Below, in pieces: positions 37,387 to 51,494 of a stretch of DNA of 64,000 nt. Each line of letters opens with the position of its first letter. Positions within the stretch are counted from its first letter, which is position 1. Made by a program: the position numbers and the translations under genes. Below the pieces are notes generated by a model that was not told the DNA's origin, did not search any database, and saw only the letters and a list, made by a program, of their open reading frames with translations. The stretch spans positions 40,148,390 through 40,212,389 of the forward strand of contig NC_030384.2 of NCBI RefSeq assembly GCF_001625215.2. Reading direction: 5' to 3'. The stretch is from Daucus carota subsp. sativus. Its lineage: Eukaryota; Streptophyta; Magnoliopsida; Apiales; Apiaceae.

Positions 37387-39877
37387 AAAAGGAAGGATTT
37401 TTTTAGAAAAAACAAAAGAAAAAGGAGGATTATTGTTATTAAAAAAGCAAATTACATTTTGTAAATAAATAAGAAGAAGTCGCAAAAAGAAAAAGAAAAA
37501 GGAGATGCATACATTATAGGTCGGTTCTGTGCCCACGTCCACCCGTCGTTTTCCATTCATTGCCTGAACTTAATTATTTGTTCAAGGAATGAAATAATTT
37601 GTTCTTAGAAATCCAATATAACAAGTACAAACAAGATCTATATAGAAGCCAAATTGGATCCAATAGTGTCAGACTTGAGTTCAGATCTAACCAGTTCGCA
37701 ATTCGATTTGATGTAGTTAAAACTCGAATTCTGCTGAATTTGATTAGTTTAGTTCAAGTCTGTTGTGAGTTTCCTCAAAAAAAAAATAAAAGTCTGTTGT
37801 GAGTTAGCATCAATTTAATATAGAAATTTTTATTTAAATATTAAATATTTATATCATAATGTCAATTAATAAAAATAGAAATAAAAACTCAACCGGATTC
37901 GCAAGTCAAGTAATGTAAAACTCGAGAATGATTCAACTTATATATATCTTCTTTTTTCTGAAGGACTTTCAACTTATATATCTTAATCTCCTATTTAGTT
38001 TAATTATTATTGAACTAATTTAAAATTTTAGGAATGAAAATATGAATAAATTGTGAAAATCTATCTTAAATGCTTGAGCGAATTTTCATTTTACAACTAT
38101 TTTGTCCAGTAAATTGAGTGGTATAATTTCTTGGCAATATTTGCCAAATACAAAACTCTAAACATCTATTTATATATAATACAATAATAATGAGTAATCT
38201 AATTCAAAAATATTCATACTCGATAGCGACAGACTAAATTTGTGTGTGTGTTTTTTTAAAATTACTAATTAACTAATCGTATGTAACATAGTTGAGTGAC
38301 ATTTTTAGTATTAAGATCATTATTTAGAATGAGTTATAAAGTATGTATGTATGCAGAAAACATATAATCTCAATAATTTATAACATAATCACTCCTGCCT
38401 TATTATCTGAAAAACAAATAATTTAATAGAAAATCATCATACTTACGACGCATCAACTTTCATATTAGGCATATTTCTTTTTCTATATTTTGAATTATCA
38501 AATACAGAGAATAAACCACGGGACGCTAAACTAATTTCTATAAAATGAAAATAAAATTTATCAAAACAGAAAATATTTTCAAAAAAGTAACCATTATGAT
38601 CGTGCAGTAGTGTTCCATGTTTCTTTCAAAAAATTAACAAACGCACCCAATTGCGCATGCTCGTTCGAATGTCGACAGTTTCTGGTAGTAGTAGTAGTAG
38701 GCTAGTTAGACTTGAACTCCGAAACGAATAGAAGATATTTGAAGCCACTACAAAATCATGTGAAAATATTTACTACATCAACCCATTTGTTGTAGCAACA
38801 GTTGTGGTGTTGTTTATCACATGGTAGGCCTTGAAGCCTTAGTAAGTGCGCTAGTAGTAGTATAAATTACAAAAACTTGTACATCCTCCTTTTTCTTTCA
38901 CTAATTTATGTAATTTTATGTATGTATTTTATGGGAGAGGGCAAATTAAAGCAAGGAAAGAGAGAGGGGTGGCCCTAGAAGGTCAAGTGCTTCCTTGGCT
39001 GTTTTGCAAACTGTCTATTTCTCACTTTTTGTCCATTATATCTACTAGTTTCTTAGAAAAGGGACTCTGTTGCTGACCGTCACCTCTTTTCTCCTCACAC
39101 TATTTCACCCACAAAATATTTTTTAAAATTCTTGGTGATTATCTGAGAGCCCAACTTTAGTCCAAAAATTGGTTAACTAAAAAAAAAACTCTGGTGGATT
39201 TTTTTTTTTTGGCTGAAGTGATGAGAGTATTCTTATAATTTAGCTTAGCAGTCACCACAGAAGCCATTGAGTCAATAATTCCAGGATCACTGCTACGGCT
39301 AGGGGTGGAGCCATGGTGCACAGAGTGAGAATGGTTCTCTTGGCCTGCCCTCAGATTTTTATATAATATTTGTAGGCAGAAATTGTCCCTAATAAGTGAG
39401 GTAGGTAAGTTGGTCTAGTTTGTACAATTATCGATCTTTGCGATTATGGATATTTTGATAGTTACCAGAAGAATCTAGTTATCAATAACATTAAGTTCCA
39501 GAGCTCTGAATCATGTCACAATGATTTGTAGTTAGAAAAACACGCTGGAGTGTAATAACTGTGTATTTCCTAAAATAAATGGTGTTTATATTTTTGTGAA
39601 ATTCTCCTAACATTCGAACTCTTAATTCAAACACTGTACTCCTGTACTTGCAAAATTTTCGATTTCGAAGGGTTTGGTTTATTTGGCCGAAATAAGCGAT
39701 GGTGTTTATAGTTGTGTGCACAAGTGATGTAATTTCAAATAGCATCTGTTTATAGACCTCCATTATAGTGCGCTGAAATCCCAAAATAAATATCATCATT
39801 ACAAAGTATAAGACAAACAGGATAAAAGGCATGCACAAATTCCAAAAAGACACTTGGTACACCAAACAGACAACCAT
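37387..39877. other. AT-rich intergenic sequence
   Basis: No gene recognised. Contains a candidate micro-retroposon at 37756-37805, a short (TAG)n run near 38682-38701, and a minus-strand ORF at 39491-39877 with no recognisable domain. A GGGGTGGAGCCATGG segment near 39303 resembles a transposon end but has no partner. Confidence 0.4.
37756..37805 (+). mobile_element. Candidate minimal poly(A) insertion with 16-bp direct repeat
   Basis: AAGTCTGTTGTGAGTT is present identically at 37756-37771 and 37790-37805. The 18 bases between are TCCTC followed by an A-rich tail. The layout matches a retroposon truncated almost to its poly(A), as at 14116-14246. A slippage duplication is the alternative. 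Confidence 0.45.
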
Positions 39878-39957
39878 GCTGGGGAGTAGGTAATGGACCC
39901 GCGCCCGCCACTGTAGCTACAATGGTGGGCTCGGGCCTATATAAAGGGCTCCCCAGC
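39878..39957. other. Imperfect hairpin containing a TATA-like motif
   Basis: GCTGGGGAG at about 39879 pairs with CTCCCCAGC at about 39948-39956. Inside, GCCCGCCACTGT pairs with ACAATGGTGGGC around an AGCT loop. TATATAAAGG (about 39938) lies in the right arm. This GC-rich block stands out in AT-rich surroundings and directly precedes the ORF at 39973. It could be a promoter of a retroelement or of an unrecognised gene; neither is established. Confidence 0.4.
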
Positions 39958-39972
39958 CAAAATGAAAGGTAA

Positions 39973-40290
39973 ATGCAATTTCTCTCACAAAAACTCTACC
40001 CACAAAGCATATCGCACCATTCATATTTGGAGTTAAAACTCTCTAATCACCCTACTTATCAAGCATTGCGATCATTTATTATCACGTCGGAGGCGCTTCA
40101 CGGGACACATCCTTGTTTGGAGTTAAAACTCTCTAATCACCCTACTTATCAAGCATTGCGATCACTTATTATCACGTCGGAGGCGCTTCACGGGACACAT
40201 CCTTGTGCGACGTTGTTTTGCAAGTTAAGGTCGCGACCTCAGTTTTCCGAAAGAGTGCATTGGAATCGTAAACGAGAAAAGGAGTTATGA
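39973..40290 (+). CDS. Unidentified 105-codon ORF with in-frame 30-codon tandem repeat
   Basis: The ORF begins about 25-35 bases downstream of a TATA-like motif. It contains two 90-bp units (40026-40115 and 40116-40205) differing at one base seen (ATTTATT versus ACTTATT). The unit length is a multiple of three, so the frame is kept, and each encodes LELKLSNHPTYQALRS followed by a 14-residue tail ending GTHPC. I do not recognise the protein. The following sequence up to about 40700 is comparatively GC-rich, so this may be the transcribed leader or LTR of a degraded retroelement rather than a gene. Coding status is doubtful. Confidence 0.2.
   Translation: MQFLSQKLYPQSISHHSYLELKLSNHPTYQALRSFIITSEALHGTHPCLELKLSNHPTYQALRSLIITSEALHGTHPCATLFCKLRSRPQFSERVHWNRKREKEL
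40026..40205. repeat. 90-bp tandem duplication
   Basis: Two adjacent copies of a 90-bp unit beginning TTTGGAGTTAAAACTCTC are nearly identical, so the duplication is recent. Confidence 0.9.
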
Positions 40291-42843
40291 CTTCGTAATG
40301 ATTAGTTCAGATTATAGTGCATCTTCCAAAAGATCTCCTTGCTCCAAGTGTCCCATGAATGTATATGGTTGAATGTTTTCTTACGCTAAAACGACTTAGA
40401 GTATTTAGTTTTTTCTTTTTGCATCCGGAGAGTGGAACTATGAAGAATGACTACAAGGGGCAAGGGACTTTATTTAGGCAATTTTTTGTGTTCTTGCGTA
40501 TTGAAGTGGAGTGGAGTCCCTTGCGCTTATACATAAATACAAGGTGCAAGGCTCATGTACTTGGACAAGCGCAAGCATATATAACTTTCCCATTTTTCGC
40601 ATCCTTTATGCCAACATACAACTACAAGGCGTGAGGAAAAATTTGGCACTTAAAATAAATTCTAATAAAGTTCTGTTGTGCCAAACTACGTACCTTGTAT
40701 ATGTATTTACTATGTCAATATTCTGTCTGATTTTGTTTGAATCTTTTGACCTCTCAAAATAATATGGCTGCTTGACTTGGGTAATTCTGAAATAGCATAA
40801 TTGATTCTTGTGCTTCCGAACTTGTTTGACCTGATCAAGTCTTTGATCGATAAATATGATGGACAATCTTCTATGTTAATGTTTAGTGAATTGGTCTCAT
40901 CCATTTATAAATGATTAACGATGAAATTCAATTTCATATTTTTTTTGTTAGTTTATATTGATAAGTCCATTCCACATTTGAAATAATTCATTGAATAATC
41001 AATACGACAATACTGAAATTTTCTAGCACTTTATATTAAATCTGTAGAGATTTTTAAATTCTGAATTTTTTTTTTATTTTTCACGAAGACCAGAACATGT
41101 TAATGAACATTTTTCCAATAATTCATGTGAGTACTTGAGTTATTTTAGCTGTCTTAATTGTATATATACATGTTCCTCAATTTTAATTTATTTATGTATC
41201 AAATTTACTTATTATTTCCTATTTCCTATCTTGTTACTGTATTCGGTTATCATTATTTCTGTTATATATTATATTACATTATGTTTTAAAGATATATTAA
41301 ACGTGACCTGAATTCCAACTTATATCACTTTTGAGTTTTGACTAAAAGAATTAGCAAAAGGAGGCGTGTCTAGAATGCATGTAACAGAATAACAAGATTG
41401 ATGCATTCGGTAAAGAGAGTTTTTCACTTTCTTTTATCTCTCGCCTTGTACTCCACAAAAGCTGGTCACCACCTCTTAAATATTCCTTTTCCATCGGCAC
41501 CATGTTCTTATTGCTTTCCTATCATATTTATTCCTGTGCACGGGAATATATAAATAAGCGGCACACAATTACGATCACATGTCTTGTTTGATATTAGACT
41601 TATATACTGTGCCCTTCTCTTGTTTTATTGTTGGTTTTGACACCTGAATTTAGGTATTTTAGTTTCATAACAAAAATTGGGATTTTAAATTTTTTTAGTA
41701 ATTAAAATTTAATTATATATCAGAATTCATTAAGTAAATTTAAACATAATATTCATTATTATACGATTAAAAAACTCAAATATTCGTGAAAAAATAAAAT
41801 AAAACGACCAATAAAAAAACAGGGCTCATATTTTCCCCCTTTCCCACTAGAACACCCTCAGTTATTCTTGCATACCTTCCTGTCCGAGGCAATTTGTTAC
41901 ATTTCTTTATGATGCACGTTCCCCGTTTTCAGATAACATCTAAAACGACAGAGGAAGTGACATATTTTGTTATACTTGGTATTTATTTATTTATTAAACG
42001 GCGAGTGTGCCATGCGGCCTCCAGAATACATGAAAAGCTTGTACAACCTTTTACCCGTAACTAGCGGTTCCCACCCTGCAGCCAACTGTCAGTCTTTGAA
42101 AATCTGTCGTAATGGAGATTGCATGATTTCTCGCTCGACAAGTTTAATTAGTCAAATGTACTCGGATCTCTCTCTTCGAATCCCCGCGGACGCGACAATA
42201 TTTTAATATTTTTATAAAATATAATTATAAATATGTTTAATTTTTTTTCTTAAATAAAAGATATTAGATTTTCATCAAAAAAGAAAATTTTGAATATAAA
42301 TTACAAAACTGTATTCACTGTATAAGAGTATTAAAATATATGTCGAACTGTGAATAAAAAAGTATTGAATAAAATAAACGAGGAGAGAATATTAATTAAC
42401 GGAAGTCCAAATTCTGGTATCGGTTGGTCAGATTGTTATCACGTGCAGAGTTTTATGTAATTGGTTGAGTAATAACAATCCACCTCAACCCTGGAATCTA
42501 ATCCTCTGCCTTACTGTGATCAAGTTGATGACACATATATACTCCAATACTCCATCCATTTTTATATGCTACACGTTTTCAGGCTAGTGCATATACTAAC
42601 CGGGAAATCGCCTCTTTGTCATAATCTTTGGAGTTTCCAAAATGCTCAGCAGGGGACAGAAGGTGTAAAAAAAAAAGCGGAAAACAACAATTTACTTCAT
42701 TACAAAATTTTATGTTCATGAAGATAATAATCACCCCAGTAAGTAAGAGAAGGAGAATGAATACAATCGTCCAGGTCCATTCTCAAGACTACAACTAAAC
42801 AACAATAGGAAGGGGAATGAGATGGCCAAGATTGAGACAAGTT
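40291..42843. other. Intergenic sequence without a recognised gene
   Basis: ORFs at 40359-40634, 40511-40762 and 41967-42206 (+) are short and unrecognised. The part to about 40700 may belong with the 39.88-40.3 kb locus; the rest is AT-rich. No repeats of note. Confidence 0.35.
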
Positions 42844-43066
42844 GGGGTCGTTTGGGTGAGCTTAAAATAAGTGCTTATTGCTTAAAATAAATAAGTGGAG
42901 TAGAGGTTAAAAGCAAGATAAGACTTATAAGTTATAAGTGATTAAAGTGTTTAGGAAATAAGTAGAAATCCTGAAACAAAAGCCAGCATTCCTAACTTTT
43001 TATAAGTGCTTTTTGACTTTTTACACAAACGGTACGAATAAGTGCTTCTAACTTATAAACCGAGAT
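42844..43066. mobile_element. GGGGYCGTTTGGG MITE family, copy C, right end missing
   Basis: It begins GGGGTCGTTTGGGTGAGC and follows the other family members through ACACAAACGGTACGAATAAG and ACTTATAAACCGAG. It stops there, before the right terminal repeat. Confidence 0.75.
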
Positions 43067-44530
43067 TATGTTCAATCTATGACTATGAGAGATCTCCCCT
43101 TCTCATTGAAAAGATTAATTCTTCACTCAAATATGTTTATTTGTTTTAGTATTATGTAATCAAATTCTTGCCATTAATGCCAAGATAAAGGGAGAGATAC
43201 AACTGGGTCACTATTCGAATCTGAAATGGTTAAATTTTGCTTGCCCCATCTTCATAAAAGTTGGTATACAACATTTGGTAACAATAATGGTGTTGCCGTT
43301 TGGTGGACCTTCACCTTCTTTACTGAAGACAGGTTACCATTAAAGGAACACATTGCATCTCCACAGTAAGAGTTGGGGGTTGGCTCCACAACATACACCA
43401 TTTATGTTTCAACTCCCGAAATTATTGTGCAAACTTATTTGGTATCCATCTGCAAGAAATAGCTCTAGCATACACCAACATCATATCGAGAACAAGATTT
43501 ACAGCTCTGGAGGCTCTAGTGTCTGCGTATTTAAATTTATGTGACCAAAAGTAACAGAAGAATATTGGTTTTCCGGTGATCAAGAACTTCATGCCCTACA
43601 TGGAGTTTAACTCCTTAAAAGATATCATCTACCAGCCACCCCAGTTAAACCAGCCTGGAGTTCTAGAAAGAGGACAGGAATAACTGCATCTTAAAGAGGG
43701 AGACAATTGTAGAACTTTAATTTCGAATCACTTCTGTATATCATCACAGCTATGGAATATGTCTCTCATATCAGCAATATAATTTTAATGGTGCCTCGAC
43801 AGTACTCTATGTATTGAGATCCATAACAATATATATAATCACAGAAGTACCATATGCTGAAACATAAATGTAAGTGGGGAGGAATGGAATGAGCACATAA
43901 TCCCAGAGATACCATATGCAGAAATCATAAATGTAACTGAATCAGAATTACTGAAGAAGAAAAGAATGTATTGCCATGGTCAGTGCAAATACAGGGTTAT
44001 TTAGAATTTGCTGGAATTACTAGAATCTCGTATGAGCGAGAAAGTAGCTTATAAAAGTAACCCAAAAAGAATATAATAAACCTTTGGTAAATGTATGATA
44101 AAAGTTCTAATTTAAAGTTTAAAAATATATACATAAATTATATATTTTTATAATAAATTTATTTCTTCAGGGACTTCTTGTCCTAAAACAATCTAACATC
44201 ATATTTAAATTCCAAATCTTCACAATTTTGAAATAATTAAAAAACTACTTGTGTTCCATACTATGCTTGCAGGCCATAACAGATATCAAACGGGACCATA
44301 TTAAGGTCAACAAGCAACAACCGATAGGCTAAAATACCTCGTAAAAATATCAAAAACCCATTTCTGGCATTCACACTATTTGGTTTTTGTCCCAAATTTC
44401 CATTTGTCTTTATTCAAAAGAGACTATGGTAAACTTTCATAGTATGACCCAACACAGTTACAACATGAACCACCAACTTCATAACAGAAGAAATACACAA
44501 CTGATTTAATTAGATGAAGATCAGTAGTAT
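43067..44530. other. Intergenic sequence; 3' flank of UFM1
   Basis: No gene recognised. A loosely repeated segment with ACCATATGC(T/A)GAAA..ATAAATGTAA occurs near 43850 and 43910. The end nearest 44530 should carry the UFM1 3' UTR. Confidence 0.4.
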
Positions 44531-47634
<3,104 letters not shown>

Positions 47635-48526
47635 TTTTCTTGATGGTTTTAATTTGGGAACATAGGCATCTATGCGATATATATGCGAACACTGGGCCGT
47701 GTTTGGCTGACCAGAATTGTGCGAATAGGTTAATTTAACTGTAACTCTACTTCCTATAAAATATCGTTTCATAAATTATATTTTTAAATAAATAATTTAT
47801 TTTAAATATATATTCTTTAATTTTACAAATAAATTAGAAAATTATATATTAATATAGTTAAAATATATATCAAATAGTGTAGGAGAATCAAATAAAACTA
47901 TATTTGTGTTGATATTAATTTTGTTATTTATAATGTGATTTTTGACAAGTCTTCTCGTCAAGGGAGATTTTATTATATCCCTGGTTGTGTTATTTGTTAA
48001 ATTATATTCAGGCCGATTATTATTGTTAATATTGACAGGAATATATCCACATAGCTCATTGTTATGTATTTTGATCAAATGAACAAGAAATGTCATATTT
48101 GTTCTAAAAAATTATAATTATGAGGCAACTACAATATTTTCATTAAGTTTAAGAGATTATAATCTCATAAGATTGTATTTCATTTATTTTATCATGCGTT
48201 TTTATGAGATTATAATACCTCTTCTTATAGGGATTTATAATCTCATAAAAATGAATTAAAAATTGAATGAAATATAACCCCATAAGATTAAGACAATGAG
48301 ATAATATGTCCGTAGAAATCTGCAAAACCCCCTATAGTTCTACCGTTGTCTAGTGGCCATATTCCACACACAGACGTTATAGTAAATCGATTATACAGTG
48401 ATGCATATTTACATTTTAAACCATTTAGATGTCAATTTCTTGCAGGTCTCGGAAAAGTTGAATAAACACTTTCAACTAAAACTCAAAAAATAAAAAAAGC
48501 AAGCAGCATTCTTTTATCAGTTACAC
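47635..48526. other. UFM1 promoter side and 3' flank of the thaumatin-like gene
   Basis: Very AT-rich. It contains the foldback at about 48145-48255. No gene recognised. Confidence 0.45.
48145..48255. repeat. Foldback with TTATAATCTCATAA motifs
   Basis: A 17-bp perfect inverted repeat (48199-48215 with 48235-48251) encloses a 19-base loop. Upstream lies the perfect palindrome GAGATTATAATCTC (about 48149-48162), which shares the same core. Further flanking TTCATT/AATGAA-type similarity suggests a small foldback MITE, but no target duplication was identified. Confidence 0.65.
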
Positions 48527-49824
48527 CTAAAATAGCATTCTTAAACTAATCAGCGCTGTTAATAAAATCATCACTGTCCAAATTCCCATCAGAGGCTTTA
48601 AGTCTGATCCGATGCTGCAGATGAGCTTGTCGTTATGGTAAGTGCACACTGGTTGCATCCTGAAATCGAGATTGGTAACATCTGTTAACATATGATTTAA
48701 GTAATATATTTTACCTATTAATTTAAAAAGACACGAGAGCCTGTTTGATCCAGAACGATTCGTTAGTGATCTTGCAGTTTTAGATGGACAGGTTTTTTTA
48801 ACACTTATTAGTATATGGTACATACCATCACTGTAATGGGAAAAAAAGACCTTTTTCTTACCTGCCAGAACAATATGTGATGACATAATCTGTTGTACTC
48901 CCACCGCATGTAAATATACTGGAAGGATCATCATATGCATAACTATACGAAGCAGGGCAGACCGCTTTGAACTTCTTTGAATAAAATGTTGGTGTGCATG
49001 TAGCTGCATTCCCATAATTTCCCCTGCAACAGTACTGGTCGGTATTGAACACGTCGCAGGCGCTTCGACAAGCAATAGTGCGGCCACCGGCTTTGACAGC
49101 AAGCTCTTTAGGACAATTAGGCCTCAAGTCTCCATCACATCCGGCCCTGCTACAATTTCCCTGGCCATTCATGGGCTTAATGCTCATTGGCAAGTTAAAT
49201 CCATCGACAAGGCTAACATCATAAAAATCAGGCGTTGCAAGGGTAAATTCAGCAAGTGTTGCTGGAGTTTCACCAGAAGCTGTGCAATGTAGAGATGTGC
49301 CACATCTTCCAGTTTGGCACATTCCTTGACCATCTTTGTTAAAATTGCATCCGGTTCTTCCCCATATCCTACCCGACCATCCAATCGGAGCTTGAAATAC
49401 TCTTGATTCTGTGGGTTTTAGAGCAAAACCCCCATTACCAAAATTTTCTCCAGGCGTGATTGCAGGCCAAATTGTTTCTTTGCAATCATTTATCAAGGTG
49501 AACACTCTTGCACATTCTGATATGTCTATTCCTGTCATATCAATAAGACTAAATCAATAACATTATGCTTGAAAAGCTACATAATATAGTTAGTCCAGTT
49601 TAGGGATAAAAATAACAAAACTGAAGTATATATCGGGGATGAAATTTTAACAAAAACTATCTATATTACAAAACATACATGCATGTACATCAGTTTTATG
49701 TCGTAGAATCCTCATACTTATACATGAATATAGCATTTAGCGTTTAGCGTTTAGCAGAGAAGAATAAGAAAATACCTAGAGAAACAATAAGCAAAAAGAA
49801 TGAGATTGGTTGAAGAGCTGCCAT
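48527..49824 (-). CDS. Thaumatin-like protein (PR5 family) with C-terminal hydrophobic tail
   Basis: Three exons, 49776-49824, 48862-49531 and 48527-48659, encode 283 residues. MAALQPISFFLLIVSLG is a signal peptide, so the protein is secretory. The thaumatin domain starts near ARVFTLINDC and has the 16 cysteines of large TLPs, plus one in the leader. Motifs seen are GRIWGRTGCNF, TPATLAEFTL, FYDVSLVDGFN, RSACDVF and QYCC. The usual TGDC of the thaumatin signature reads TGRC here. After YCSGR a separate third exon adds a linker and WTVMILLTALISL, a hydrophobic C-terminus like those of GPI-anchored TLPs. Known role: PR5 proteins act in defence and can bind beta-glucans. Anchoring is inference. 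The gene is divergent from the LAX gene; the starts are 1.67 kb apart. Confidence 0.94.
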
Positions 49825-50524
49825 TCTTTCTATGTACTCGGGTTCCGATGACTCGAGGGAGGGAATTAGTCACTTTCATATTAATAGCAAAGTTACATAT
49901 CACAAAGAAGAATACGTGTGGAAGTTGTAAAATTTCGACTTTAATTCTTTTAAAAATTGTGTGTGATATGAGATGATTCCTTACCTTGCTGATTGTTGCA
50001 AGATTAGAACCTTAAAGTGATTCCATTCTTCCTCATCAGGATTCAGCTTTGCACCTGCCTTTCTCGTGTTCTTTCCCCTGTATTAATATGTACTTGGGAT
50101 GTGGCCCTGTTTAATTGAATTCAGGTGAACAAGTTCAATTCGATAACTGAGAGATAACGTTACACATATGTAACTCTGATAGATTTGATTTTTTTATTGA
50201 ATTTGTAATGATATATCCGACTGTGCAGGTCCAAACATACGTAAGCTCAGTTTTTACGAATGACGTGACACGGCTCATAGATGTTTAGTTGCAATCCAAA
50301 CTAAAAATGTGAACTGATTATGTATTCGGGCCCAAAGTCGTCCAATGACGAACACATTTGACTGGGCTTTTTTTTTTCCAGACCTTTAACGAATCTGTAC
50401 ACAATCTCTGCAGCCCTTCTGGTATATTTGGGCTTTTGGTGGTAAGTTGTCTGCTGGGCTGACCAGATTCGTAGAGAATCATTATCAATCCTAAAATAGC
50501 TTGAGGCTAGTTTGATCATGTGAT
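49825..50524 (-). promoter_or_regulatory. Upstream region of the thaumatin-like gene
   Basis: No coding sequence recognised. A short GCGTTTA tandem (three units, about 49738-49754) lies in intron 1 just downstream of the start. No convincing TATA box position could be fixed. The region ends at the MITE beginning at 50528. Confidence 0.35.
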
Positions 50525-50527
50525 ATA

Positions 50528-50775
50528 GGGGCCGTTTGGGTGAGCCTAAAATAAGTGCTTTTTACTTAAAGTAAAAAAATGAAGTAGAAGTCAGACGCAA
50601 GTTAAGACTTACAAGTGATTAAAGTGTTTGGGAAAGAAGTAGAAGTCAGGAAACAAAAGCTAGTATTCCTAACTTCTTTTAAGTGTTTCTTGACTTTTTA
50701 CACAAACGGTACAAATAAGTGCTTATAACTTAAAAGCCCGGAAACCGGGCTTTTAAGTGTTTGCCAAACACCACC
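50528..50775. mobile_element. GGGGYCGTTTGGG MITE family, copy D, intact
   Basis: 248 bp with ends GGGGCCGTTTGGGTG and GCCAAACACCACC. ATA flanks both sides (50525-50527 and 50776-50778). It lies in the shared upstream region of the divergent thaumatin-like and LAX genes, about 700 bp from each start. Confidence 0.85.
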
Positions 50776-50778
50776 ATA

Positions 50779-51494
50779 ACCATATTTATGTGCTCATTAT
50801 CCTATTATTTTACTTTTACATCAAAGGTGCACGTATATATAAAAGGACTCGTATTACTTTACATGTTATATATTCATCACTTTGTGTTTCTCATGAATGC
50901 TGCATGTTCGGCCATGAAATGTAATCATCTCGCCAGATGTATTGTACGTTAAGTTCATTTCGAAGAAACTCAGTGCGGACAACAGATCCATGCCTTTCAA
51001 TGTCCTCCGATATATATTCACTATAACCTCCAAAATAACCGATAAATATGTAATTTCGATAAATTAATATTATCCGGACCGGCCATAACTATTATTCGAG
51101 GGGATCTATGAATATCTAATATACGTAAGATCAATCACAATTGACAACAAAGGGGTTGTAACTTGTAACAGTGACTTAATTGGATATCCAAGAGGTGAGC
51201 TAGTCAGGTCCCTCCACGGGCAACTCAATCATTCCATCGCAAAAGAGAAAAATAAAGCTAAATTACAAATCATCTGCCTCGTTTCTTTATATTAAAAAAA
51301 AAAATAGACGTCTGGATTTTAAATAAATTGAATAAAAAAACTTGTTCTCGTGCTTTTACAAAGTAATATAGCTAGAGGAGAAGTTTGCATCATAATTCAG
51401 AAGAGAAAGAAAAAGAAAAGTAAAAAGAATAAACACTAGCTATATCTCTATTTATAGAACTGTGACCTTGCTTAACATCACTGAGTCCATAACC
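50779..51494 (+). promoter_or_regulatory. Upstream region of the LAX2-like gene
   Basis: No gene recognised. An in-frame ATG at 51462 would extend the LAX protein by 11 residues, but family alignment favours 51495. TATATCTCTATTTATAG near 51440 is AT-rich, but too close to the start to be a confident TATA box. Confidence 0.35.

Noticed and set aside
41967..42206. 79-codon plus-strand ORF with several cysteines
   Set aside because: Start follows an AT-rich stretch, no signal peptide pattern beyond a short hydrophobic start, and no family recognised.
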